In this document: positions 34,601-42,917 of the stretch, piece by piece
Numbering within the stretch: position 1 is the stretch's first letter
Layout: each line of letters opens with the position of its first letter
DNA from: Manis javanica
Taxonomy: Eukaryota; Chordata; Mammalia; Pholidota; Manidae
Assembly (NCBI RefSeq): GCF_040802235.1
Contig: NC_133166.1
Coordinates: forward strand, 113,598,991 to 113,662,990
Direction: 5' to 3'
Length of the DNA: 64,000 bases
Made by a program: the position numbers and the translations under genes
The notes under the pieces: generated by a model
Seen by the model: the letters and a program-made list of their open reading frames with translations, nothing else
Told to the model about the DNA's origin: nothing
The model's database searches: none

Positions 34601-35927
34601 CGTGCGTGTGTGTGTGTGTGTGCGTGCGTGTGTGTGTGTGTGCGTGCGTGCGTGTGTGTGTGTGCGTGTGTGTGCGTGTATGTGTGTGTGTGTGTGTTGT
34701 GTGCATTTGTAATGTGTTCTATCTTAAATTTATGTTCAAGCATTTCCTTGATAAATTTAAAAATGAAATTACAGACAAACTAGTGGCATGAAGTGTGAAA
34801 AAGACAGACTGGGAAGCTCTAAGCCTTAGTTTCCACAAAGAAACACTGACCAAACAGAGGTTTAAACTGGAAACAGTATACTTCCACGGAAAACAACAAA
34901 GGTAGGCAGAAACCGAGGGAAAAAGAAAGAATGGACATACAAGACAAGCAGAAGCAAACAATAAGATGATACAGCCAGGCCTTACACACCAAGCATCACT
35001 CTAAATGTGTGTGGCACCGGGTGGCTGAGTACATAATAAAACCCAAATATTTGCTGCTTACAAAAGACTCATTCAGCTCTAAAGATATATGTCGGTTAAA
35101 AGTGAAGTGATAGAAGAAGAAATTCCATGCAAGTGGAAATCAGAAGAAATCAGCCATAGTTATATCAGATAAAATAGTCTTCAAGCCAAAAATGGTAACA
35201 AGAGCCAGTGAAACAGGATTCTGGGTAAATGGTGGAGTAGAGAGAGCCTGAAGTCACCTTCTCCACCAGATCTACACTTACACACAGAGTCTTTCACCCT
35301 GAAGAAGAGTGGAGACTGAAGTGACCACCACCTTCTACACAGAGAGGGACAGAAAGATCACGCACACATGGAACCCCAAAGCAGCAGGAGACACAGAGAC
35401 GCAGGAACCCCAGGAACCCCAATCCCAGCACAGCAATTTCCCCGCCTGCTGATTAAGGGGCATGCAGGCCACAGATCTGGGCCATGTGGTTGGAGGGACT
35501 GAGTCCTCTAGAAACCACATGGTGGCCTTCAATCCTTTTCAAGAGGAAAGTCCCAGGGAACAAATGCCTGGGGCATTCTCTTTCTGCCCCAGGGAGTCCG
35601 CAGAGAAGTCTTGTTCCTTGAATGTGACCGGACAGTCCCTGCTTTCCCTCTCTCAGAGCCTGGGGCCCCCCTACTGACCACCAGGGACAGCACTGTTCTA
35701 ATGGCAAGCGACTAGAGCAGGTGGGCCACTCACGAGTCTAGGGACGAAGTACACGTCGTAAGTGCTCCAGCAGGATTCCCCATCTGCTGGGCTCTCCTGG
35801 AGCCTGAGGAGCGCTGGGGTCGTGAGACCTTGGTCCTGGGTGGGGGTAGCGGAGGGTGCTCCTGGTGGTCGGGAGCGGAGATGGCGGCAGCAGCAGCAGG
35901 AAAGACCACCAGCACGGGGCCCCGCAT
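22399..35927 (-). CDS. ANTXRL: ANTXRL gene B, complete 16-exon gene
   Basis: Anthrax toxin receptor-like single-pass membrane protein. The ANTXR1/ANTXR2 relatives bind extracellular matrix and toxin subunits through a vWA/I domain; the role of ANTXRL itself is unknown. Exons from N to C: 35734-35927, 34346-34414, 33563-33634, 32323-32404, 32179-32212, 31106-31185, 30955-31023, 30506-30586, 30358-30418, 29718-29810, 28542-28611, 27869-27959, 26121-26345, 24879-24902, 24098-24184, 22399-22617. Every intron has GT-AG ends and the phases agree; the total is 1,551 bp (516 codons plus TAA), shorter than human ANTXRL (about 630 residues from memory). Order: signal peptide, vWA domain (exons 1-8), linker with the second vWA cysteine (9), Ig-like domain (10-12), transmembrane helix (13), Pro-rich micro-exon (14), CPSVIVSCC tail (15) and Cys-rich end (16). 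The MIDAS residues are not conserved. Exon 1 lies in a stretch with many spurious-looking insertions, so its frame is unreliable. A gene or a very recent pseudogene both remain possible. Confidence 0.87.
24098..24184 (-). CDS. ANTXRL: ANTXRL gene B exon 15 (CPSVIVSCC tail motif)
   Basis: 87 bp, phase 0 at both ends. Encodes [20 protein letters not shown] then DKEKMKVPE. The CPSVIVSCC motif corresponds to human CPTVIICCC. The acceptor is TTCTCCTTCTAG and the donor GTGAGA. Confidence 0.8.
24879..24902 (-). CDS. ANTXRL: ANTXRL gene B exon 14 (24 bp micro-exon)
   Basis: Encodes KPPPAPHK between a CTATTTCCCAG acceptor and a GTAGGT donor, phase 0 at both ends. It stands where human ANTXRL has its proline-rich stretch beginning VKEPPPVQKP. 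Skipping it would keep the frame, so its inclusion is likely but not certain. Confidence 0.65.
25881..25925. other. About 45 bp segment present only in unit 1
   Basis: Unit 2 joins CCTCAGGGGTA to AAGCCCCTCAG at about 58,782. It sits in ANTXRL intron 13. Confidence 0.88.
26121..26345 (-). CDS. ANTXRL: ANTXRL gene B exon 13 (stalk and transmembrane helix)
   Basis: 225 bp, phase 0 at both ends. The first 40 codons form a Pro/Asp/Gly-rich stalk with a near-repeat ([11 protein letters not shown], then [10 protein letters not shown]). The helix [19 protein letters not shown] follows, then a basic stop-transfer stretch RWRSK. Human ANTXRL goes from TTCGI almost directly into its helix, so the stalk is extra relative to the human protein as I recall it. 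Confidence 0.85.
27869..27959 (-). CDS. ANTXRL: ANTXRL gene B exon 12 (end of Ig-like domain)
   Basis: 91 bp. Encodes [20 protein letters not shown] then [10 protein letters not shown]; family equivalent [24 protein letters not shown]. Identical in gene C. Confidence 0.9.
27977..28023. repeat. 20 bp tandem duplication in ANTXRL intron 11
   Basis: CAGACGGTGACCCGCAGCCC occurs twice in a row and is followed by a 7 bp third start. The same array is at 60,834-60,880, so it predates the large duplication. Confidence 0.9.
28542..28611 (-). CDS. ANTXRL: ANTXRL gene B exon 11 (Ig-like domain)
   Basis: 70 bp. Encodes [20 protein letters not shown] then RG. The ANTXR motif SVED-x-x-x-x-CP is intact. 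Two codons differ in gene C. Confidence 0.9.
29087..29340 (-). mobile_element. L1 ORF2 fragment in ANTXRL intron 10 (gene B)
   Basis: The minus-strand frame contains [20 protein letters not shown] and [20 protein letters not shown], the L1 ORF2 stretch just after the reverse transcriptase core. Open across the fragment and cut off at both ends. Confidence 0.93.
29718..29810 (-). CDS. ANTXRL: ANTXRL gene B exon 10 (Ig-like domain)
   Basis: 93 bp. Encodes [20 protein letters not shown] then [10 protein letters not shown]; family equivalent [21 protein letters not shown]. The acceptor CTCTTGCAG gives the phase required by exon 9. Confidence 0.9.
30081..30170. repeat. About 90 bp dispersed box, copy iii
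   Basis: In intron 9 of gene B, about 270 bp from exon 10. It is the best outside reference for telling which of the two noisy copies at 2.8-7.0 and 35.6-39.7 kb is correct. Unit 2 copy at 62,938-63,027. Confidence 0.65.
30208..30333. repeat. CA-rich tract in ANTXRL intron 9 (gene B)
   Basis: Two short (CA)n runs separated by CA-rich DNA; the counterpart at 63,065-63,177 is slightly shorter. Confidence 0.85.
30358..30418 (-). CDS. ANTXRL: ANTXRL gene B exon 9 (vWA-Ig linker)
   Basis: 61 bp. Encodes [20 protein letters not shown], matching the family stretch KVCLDVTSVEPSSECVG. The first cysteine should pair with the one before TYDVYFVLD in exon 1, as in ANTXR1/2. The donor is GTGATA in B and GTAATA in gene C. 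Confidence 0.85.
30506..30586 (-). CDS. ANTXRL: ANTXRL gene B exon 8 (end of vWA)
   Basis: 81 bp, phase 0 at both ends. Encodes [20 protein letters not shown] then LEDIIDP; family equivalent IADSPGHVFAVENGFKAL. Confidence 0.9.
30955..31023 (-). CDS. ANTXRL: ANTXRL gene B exon 7 (vWA)
   Basis: 69 bp, phase 0 at both ends. Encodes [20 protein letters not shown] then KYQ; family equivalent ARKLGANVYTLGVADYN. In gene C one codon differs (VQD here, VED there). Confidence 0.9.
31106..31185 (-). CDS. ANTXRL: ANTXRL gene B exon 6 (vWA core strand)
   Basis: 80 bp. Encodes [20 protein letters not shown] then AETKVE. It matches the family strand VPSMIIAMTDGEL, but the MIDAS aspartate of the T-D-G motif is glycine. 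Confidence 0.9.
31372..31480 (-). mobile_element. Short MIR fragment in ANTXRL intron 5
   Basis: TTTGCAGATGAGGAGACTGAG is the reversed MIR core; little else is recognisable. The unit 2 counterpart lies beyond the window. Confidence 0.5.
32179..32212 (-). CDS. ANTXRL: ANTXRL gene B exon 5 (short vWA exon)
   Basis: 34 bp, encoding [11 protein letters not shown], like the family segment LANEQIQKA / RASEQIYYE. It has a CTGCAG acceptor and a GTAAGG donor, and its phase links exons 4 and 6 without a shift. Confidence 0.85.
32323..32404 (-). CDS. ANTXRL: ANTXRL gene B exon 4 (vWA)
   Basis: 82 bp. Encodes [20 protein letters not shown] then MQHGLKR. It aligns with the family stretch around P-G-x-T-x-M-x-x-G; the MIDAS threonine position is isoleucine here. 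Confidence 0.88.
33563..33634 (-). CDS. ANTXRL: ANTXRL gene B exon 3 (vWA strand B)
   Basis: 72 bp; the acceptor is CCCAAG just before CCCTGAACAG. That choice gives N-P-E-Q then [20 protein letters not shown], matching the family motif [10 protein letters not shown] second AG nine bases further in would break the frame. Confidence 0.88.
34346..34414 (-). CDS. ANTXRL: ANTXRL gene B exon 2 (MIDAS loop, helix 1)
   Basis: 69 bp, phase 2 in and phase 2 out, with a strong pyrimidine-rich acceptor. Encodes [20 protein letters not shown], corresponding to the human stretch SGSVKNNWIDIYSFVEDLVK. Joined to exon 1, the metal-site loop reads D-S-S-Q-G instead of D-x-S-x-S. Confidence 0.85.
34516..34697. 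repeat. Interrupted TG/CG microsatellite in ANTXRL intron 1 (gene B)
   Basis: About 20 bp longer than in gene A, with a different pattern of CG interruptions, so the two tracts evolved or were assembled independently. Confidence 0.97.
34950..35210 (+). mobile_element. Old L1 ORF2 endonuclease-region fragment (unit 2)
   Basis: Same fragment in gene B intron 1, essentially identical to 2190-2450. Confidence 0.75.
35734..35927 (-). CDS. ANTXRL: ANTXRL gene B exon 1 (signal peptide, vWA strand A)
   Basis: The ATG is at 35925-35927 (minus strand) and the donor GTGAGT follows GAC-TC. The exon length fits the phase of exon 2. Read from this ATG, the end comes out as TTCTSSLDS, whereas the one-base-different gene A copy reads [10 protein letters not shown], the family sequence. 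The extra G here (CTAGGGACG against CTAGGACG) looks like one of the spurious insertions of this stretch. Confidence 0.7.
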
Positions 35928-37179
35928 CCCTGGGGCCGCTGTTCTTTGCCTCCGCCCAGTTCCCTGGGGGCCCAGGCGGGCCACCGTAAAACTGCAGGCC
36001 ACCTCAGGCCAACACCTCCTCTGCTTCCTCGCGGTGCTCAGGGTCCCTCGGCACTCCCGACCTCAGCTCTACTCACGCTCTGATCAGTATACCTTGCACC
36101 TGCCAGCAGCCACCTGATACCTGCCCTGTGGGTCCAAGTAGTAAGTGGTGGGCTGTGGGGTGATGGCCCCCGCTAGCTTATGCACCTTCACCCCCGCCCT
36201 GCTGACAGTAGGTCCATTATGATGGACAATAGGTTGCCCTGGTGACCTTGTGAACTGCAGCTCTGCCGGGTGCTCTCCCTGTGGGCATCCCTCAGGCAGG
36301 AGTTTGAAGGGGCAGTAAGATGAGGCCTCCATTTGTCCCTTATCCCAAACCCTCCCAGGGAGTCTACAATTTCAAGGAAACCCGGCCCTTTTGGTAACAA
36401 CTGACAGAGGGCAGCTGAGGGGGCCTCCACACAGACATCACTGAGTTGTGGGGAGGTGGAGAGAAGATTGCTCTAAGTTTATTTGTGGGGACACTGAAGT
36501 CACCCACAGGGAGTAGAAGGATCTAGAAGAAGGCTGTGAAAGCAGGCCAGTGTCCTTCTTGTGAATGCGGGACATTCCAGTTATCTGCTCTGTGTATTGA
36601 ACCATCGCAGACCTAGGGACATAAAGCAGAAAAATTTCATATGCGCACAGGTTCTGTGGATTAGAAATTCAGAGATGTCTGAGCGGGCACGGGTTGACTT
36701 TCCTCCATGGAAAACCCATCTTGCTCTTTCATGTAAATTCTGGAATCATATCATACATTCTCCACTCTCCTAAACCTCTCTTAGTATTTTAGCAAAACAA
36801 AGTTACATATGTAGATACATTTGGAGGGATTTGGAATCTGCTGTCTGGACCACTCTCACCAGTGAACATCAGGCACCCCGCCCTGCTTCCCTCCTTCGGG
36901 GCAAAAACCAGCCACGGGGTTTTCTGATCTGAAATGCCCAGTGTGCCCCCTACTGGGTGCAGGCAGGGGCGCACAGAGGGGGACGCAGCTCTGAGGGGCC
37001 ACACCCTGCCCCAATCCCAGCGTGGGCTGCAGTGAAGGCTACTCCCTGGTGCCCGGTGGTGCTGGGGACGGATTAGTTCCTGGGTTGTCACTGGCAGGTG
37101 TCCAGGCTGGGCTCACTGTGGGGGAGGCAGCCCGGATGCGGGACGGTTGTCACTGGAGGAAAGGGAGGGCTCTACTTAC

Positions 37180-37278
37180 CGGGAATTTCTCGTTACCAAA
37201 TCTGAATTGACAAATAACTTCCTCCCTGTTGTCTACATCTTGGAAGCCTTTTCCGATAACCTTCCGATTTCTCGTTAA
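37180..37278 (-). pseudogene. Orphan ANTXRL exon-10-like relic (unit 2)
   Basis: Unit 2 copy of the relic at 4369-4466, one base longer, in the insertion-rich stretch. Splice-like ends TGCAG and GTAAGT are kept. Confidence 0.7.
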
Positions 37279-38172
37279 CTGCAACAGTTAACATCCATAT
37301 GTCTGTGCGAGGAAGGGCTGAAGTGTTTTCCCTCAGATCACACACTATGGCAGGCGGCCCCCAAAACAGAACTCCCAGGAACTTGTGGGGATTGTGCCCT
37401 GCATCTGAACCAGCCCCCGGCCTACTTCCCTCCATAGGTTGGCAAAACCCAGCCAGAGGTTTCTGCTCTGAAATCCCAAGGTGCCCGCTAATGAGTGCAC
37501 GGCAGGGACCAGGCAACCCCGACATAACTGAGAGAGGAGCCAAGACCTCCTGGTGAGTCAGCCCTGGGTCATGTCTGAGCTGCAACACGCACACCTGGGG
37601 GCCTGGGGACTTTCTGCCGCCTGGGAGTCAATTGTCCTAACCCTCCTCCCCCACCCCCCGTCTTTCTGGGGGCCTACGGCAGAATGGAAGCCAGAGAAGC
37701 CAGACCCGTGCTTGAGGAAAGAGAATGTGGGGTTTCAACAGGGTACCGTGGCTTCCCCCCAACACTTGGCAGTCAGAGGGTCAGGATCTGCTGTCCGTGC
37801 CCATTCCAGGGCCACAGAGGATGCCACCTCTGCTCTAGACCCGGCTGAACAGCTGTCCACGCAGCTCCTCTGGAATGCCCTGGGCTCTTGTTTTCAACGC
37901 GTGGGGCTGTGACTGCTGAGCCTGAAAACCCTAGAGGGGACCTGGCTGGCCTGAGCCTCGTGGGGAAGTTTGGCCACAGCCTCTACTCGCATGTCTTGAG
38001 ACACGCAGGGAGTGTGGCAGCTGAGGGCAGGGCTGAGAGCCCAGAGCGCGGCAGGTGCCGGCACTCCTGGGAACGGTGCACGAGCGCCCCTCTGCTCCGT
38101 GCATCGTCCCCTGCCTTGCGTCCCCTGCTGCCCTGCAGGCCCTGCTCTTGACCGCTTTGTCCTCTTGTAGGA

Positions 38173-38213
38173 ACTACAGCTCCCAGGGGTCTGGTTCACC
38201 CTGGGAATTGTAG
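38173..38213. promoter_or_regulatory. Inverted pair of ZNF143/SBS-like sites (unit 2)
   Basis: Exact copy of the site pair at 5338-5378, preserved inside the otherwise indel-rich stretch and about 2.2 kb upstream of gene B exon 1. Confidence 0.6.
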
Positions 38214-40614
38214 GTAAGTGGGGGCAGGAGGATGGTTTCCGGGTTTTGAGCAGAAGAGATGTTGAGGTAAAGGACTGTGCTCTGCCCAGACAGCTGCTCC
38301 CTTTACATGCTATCTGCCCTCACCCTGTGCCTCCACCAGTAAGAACCCCAAGGAGAAAGTGACCCCAAGAAGTGAGCACAGCCGGCTTGCAGGCAGCTGT
38401 ACTTCCCCCGCTGCACTCCCGCTGCCCACCGGCTCTGAGAGCGCAGAGGGACCTTGCCGCCCCAGGACAGAGACAGATCCTTTCTGGAAGGGAGGGCACT
38501 CTTTCTGGGAGAACAGTTACATACCAGGCTGCCTGGGCTCCAAGGACAGAGGGACCTGAAGGCCGGGCGGCTCCCCGGGAAGGCCAGGTGGAGCTGGGCG
38601 GTGAGGAAGGGTGGCTGACCACCAGGACTGGCAGGGGCACAGAGGGAGGTGCCTGCCCTGGGGCGGCCAGGTGGGCGGCTAGGGCACCACGTGCTGCCCA
38701 GCGCAGGTTTGTGGAGAGAATTCCCACAGTGTGCACCCCTCACTGTTCACCTGTGTGTCCCCTGCCTGCAGCAATTCTACTGCTGGGACTGATCCCGGGA
38801 GAAACCCTGCCCCACGCCCGCAGAGAGGTGCGCTTGGGGAAAGCCCCCCAGGGCGGCTTGTAGCAGCGTCTCCTTCAGAACGATCTTACTAGTGGAGACT
38901 AATGACATTAATTTGGTCCTTCAACGTACCTGACTGCTGTGCAGATGGCTGCAAATTACAGGACTTACAAACCAGCAACAAAATGGAGGAGAAAAGTCCG
39001 AATTAGAAATAATTGGGAGCCAGACCAGGGAAACTCAAGGAAGCTCTGAAAGTAAGTAGTGGGCAGGAAGGAAAGAGTCAGGAAAACTACACAGACACAG
39101 AAGCTCAAACAACACACTGCAGCCGGCAGCCTCCACGCTTCAACTGCTTCAACGGCTGTTGAGGGCAAGCGCTCGGGTTTTCACAACTAACTAGGATGTG
39201 CCTGGAGGTGATATCAAGCCATTTAAAGGAGATTAAACGCCTTACACGGGTTTTAAAAGGACATGAAAGCACATAATTAATCTTGGAAGGATTCCTGTCC
39301 CAAGTCATTTGTCGCCACAAATCTTTTTACATGGTCAAAAGTTAACTCACTACAAAATTCAGATGAGGAGTTTCTCCGGATGCATGCGCCAAGGAACCTC
39401 TGCAATTACACCAGCCAATTTTTTAAACAAACTGTGCAGTGTTTCAGGGTGACAGCCTAAGACAGCATCATTTCCCTAAGAGGTAAAAACAAGATAAAGT
39501 CTTGGCCCTCATCGCTCTTAAGTGTTTTTTCATCTGCCAGACAGACGCAAACGTGTGCCAGTAGATCTCTTCCCGCCTCAACTTCCTACATCCTGAAGGC
39601 AGTAAGAAGCGACAAATGCCTGTTCCTCAGTGCAGAGCCTGACAACCCCACAAATGACGATTTTACATAATAAAAGATGTTTACTGAGGCTTACAGATTC
39701 CCTGGTCACCCGCTTCAAAGGCAGCTGGCAAATAACAGATCCAAAGATTAGCAAATTAAGGCCAGTAAACAATTTCCCTAAGGAGAATGCTAGCTCTCTT
39801 GGGCCTCTGGTACTTCCCGACACACCCCAGAAAATAGCAGATGAAAAAAGACTAAATCCGATGGCAGCTGAACAAGAAAACAGACTGTGCCAACCTGGAC
39901 TCACTCTACCACCACTGAAGCAGCTTCCATGGGCCCTGCCTAGAGAAACACGGGTGCATTCTGGCAGTGATCACCCGCTGTCCAGCCCAAGGGGGGTCGG
40001 CACTCCCCAGTTAAAGGCATTCACCTTACCACAAACAGAAACTACAAAATCTCATCTGTAAGGGCCCTAAACCCTACGACATTATAGACAATTTTAACTC
40101 TACAAGTTCTCTTACAGAGTTGAACACCCAAAAGTGAGTGCGAGGCGGTCTTCAGTCAGTAGCCCCCGGCTCCTCTTTCTGCGTCTGCCTCTGCATGAAT
40201 CAAGTGACCTGGAGAAAGTTCTCTCATCTCTTTATTTATCCCCTTTTCCCTGCCAGGTACAAAATTAGGTCAAAGCCACCAATTCTTTTGGAAAATAAAA
40301 TGAATTTCTTAGATTGGTTATGTCTACACTGTCATGCAAATACCTCCTGGCCACTGCGCAGCTATAGCCAACCCTCAAGTACGTACGATGCGGCTCGTGC
40401 CCATATTAACGCAGGAAACTGTGCACCTTTACTCTGCACAGGAAACACCCTTCCCGGAGAGGCCGGCAGACCCAGGGGCTTCCGGAACAGGCTCCTTTAG
40501 GGGTCCCCAGTTTCAAATGTGGAAATCCTTAGCAAATTAACATGCCATGCAAGTTACAAGAGCATACACTATTTTTTCATTAAGGAAAACCAAACAACCT
40601 GTCTGGCGCACTAA

Positions 40615-41179
40615 TGTTGGGGGGACGTTGTGTATTTTCCTCGGTTCTTGTCCCTGGCGCGACAAAGACATGAAGGGCAGAGACACAGTAGTGGAGCAGA
40701 GCACAGGTTTTATTTAAAGTTCCTTAAAGAGAGAAAAAGTGCAGCAGGCAACCTCAGCGAGGAGAGGCGCCTTGAAAGGTTGGAGAAAGTTTAAGATTAA
40801 AAGGTTACACACTTAGAAAGTGTGGGCGACCTCAGAGAGAGGAGTGCCCTGAAAGGTTGGGGGTTCCCCCTTTTAAGGATTTTTCAGGAATGTGATCATG
40901 GGCTGAGGGTGCAGACCTGTTAAGCGGTCCCTGAATATTTAAAATTAACTTAATACAGGAAGTTTACTGCTCTGATTTCTCCTGAGATAACTGGCCTCTG
41001 GGTCTGAGAGCCTATCAAACAAGACCACCTGCCCAGCCCCCCAGGTGGGCTGAGTGCTTGTCTGCTGAAGAGGACGTTAAGAATCTTCCTCACTTCCTGC
41101 CTTTTCCTATGTTGTTTATTGCTGGGCCTGCGTCCCAAATTCCTCCCATCTCCTCCCATCTCGCATACCACCAGGCACA
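40615..41179 (-). mobile_element. ERV1-type solo LTR fossil (unit 2)
   Basis: Same element and same length (565 bp) as at 7760-8324, with the same flanks. It was carried along by the tandem duplication rather than inserted twice. Confidence 0.65.
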
Positions 41180-41201
41180 GTGTGGCTGGACGGTAAGTGT
41201 A

Positions 41202-41364
<163 letters not shown>

Positions 41365-41423
41365 TTTCACATATTGTTAAATGAATGAGATGAATACATT
41401 CCCAAAGTCTAATGAGCCCTGGA

Positions 41424-41919
41424 CCGGCCCAAAACTTCCGGAGAAAACGCCAGTGTTGGGGCGGCTCCGTACTTCAAGCTGCTGCTGCTGGGAGGCGGCG
41501 AGGTCTGCGTGGGAGCAGGCAGCGGGGTCCCCGGGAAGGGCGGCCCTCTGCGGGTGGTGCGCGGAGTCTGAGGCCGGAGGCGGGGGCGGCCGGCGGCGCA
41601 GGGCCCCGGCGGTGTCAGCCCGCGGAGGTGCCGCCCCAGCGGCGGGGGCAGGCGTGCGAACTGGGGGTCCGCGGAGCCCGGCGCTGATGGCACCCGCTGG
41701 GGGCACGGAGTCGTCGGTAACGGCCGCCACCGCCCTCCTACGACGCTGCGCTCCCAACAGCCGCTCCCGCCGCCCACCGACACGGCCCGCGGCTGCCACC
41801 CCCAGTCCTGGGGCCGCCGCCCCCTCTTCCCAAGCCGCCCGCCGCCCGTGCCCGCCCGCGCCGCCTCCCGCCTCCGCCCCGCTCTGCCATCCTGCGCTGC
41901 CACCCAGCGGTCCCTGCTC
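41424..41919. promoter_or_regulatory. CpG island 1 (unit 2)
   Basis: Near-identical copy of the island at 8545-9040. Confidence 0.7.
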
Positions 41920-42741
41920 TGAGGCACATCTAACTCAGAAAGGGTCAGCAGACAGTCTCCAGTGCCGGGGGTCCTGACGGGGCATTGGGAGGCTTCACGG
42001 GGGAGATGAGGGGACAGGGCAACATTCCAGGCATTGCTCACGGTTTAAACCGGGCTTAGCCCCGGGGGGGGGGCGCTGTGCTCCTCGGCAGGGAGCAGCT
42101 GTGAACTTGGAGTGTTCTAGGCACCGGAATCTGGCGGGATATGTTGAGTGGAGGCCATATGAGGGTGGCAGGGGTCGGCAGCCCCTGGAGAGACTATGGG
42201 CGGCAAGAAATTGGAGAAAACGTCAGGGGCTGAATCGTCAGCAGTCATCTGTGGAGTACCTGCTACGGGGTTTCCTGGGTCCTGGGAACCAGCCCCTGCC
42301 TCCTGGCAAATTGCACCTTGGGGGAGACCCACAGCCAGTACAATGGTGGAGAGAAATGCCCAGCAGGCTGCTTAGAGGGAGCAGAGGGCGCCTAACTACG
42401 ACTGGGGGGCATGTGCCCAAACCAGGGGACAAGGGAGAGAGCACGTGAAGGGAGGGCGGCTTTGCAGGCAGAGGGAGCAGCCTGTGCACAGCCTGAGCGA
42501 GTCTGAGGATCTAAGGAAGGCCAGGGCCGAGAGACAACTGCACGCCAGCCAGGTGGTCAAGGGCGCAAAGGGCTCATTGGAACCATTCACACAAACCACA
42601 TGCTCAGTTTTCAGCATCCTTTTGGCCCTCGGAGGCCTGGGTTACATCTCCTTGCATTGCATCCCACGCACACACTGCAAGCATCCTTCAGAGAGGAGAG
42701 TTCCGTTTTCTGCAAGGTTATACGAAGGGACTGCAGGCCTG

Positions 42742-42917
42742 AGCTCTCCCATGCACTCGCTGTGTGACCCTGGACAAGGCACTTTACCTCTCTGTGCCTT
42801 GGTTCCATTATCTGTAAAATGGGGGTTGGCCTAGTATCTCCCTCACGGTGTCTTTGTGAAAATTAAGACATTAAAGGACCTAGCAGTTTCCTGGCAGATA
42901 GGAAGGGCTTAAAAAAT
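42742..42917 (+). mobile_element. MIR SINE (unit 2)
   Basis: Same MIR as at 9865-10040. Confidence 0.9.

Larger units (their letters stand above)
35575..39660. other. Insertion-rich stretch, probably unpolished sequence
   Basis: The offset to unit 1 rises from 32,760 at about 2.8 kb to 32,854 at 7.0 kb, a net gain of about 94 bases here, nearly all as single extra bases. Flanking DNA shows almost no such changes. Where box iii (30081-30170) can act as an outside reference, unit 1 agrees with it and this copy carries the extra bases (for example CCATAGGTGCAAACCC against CCATAGGTTGGCAAAACCC). Coding inference in this interval, including gene B exon 1, should be treated with caution. Confidence 0.8.
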
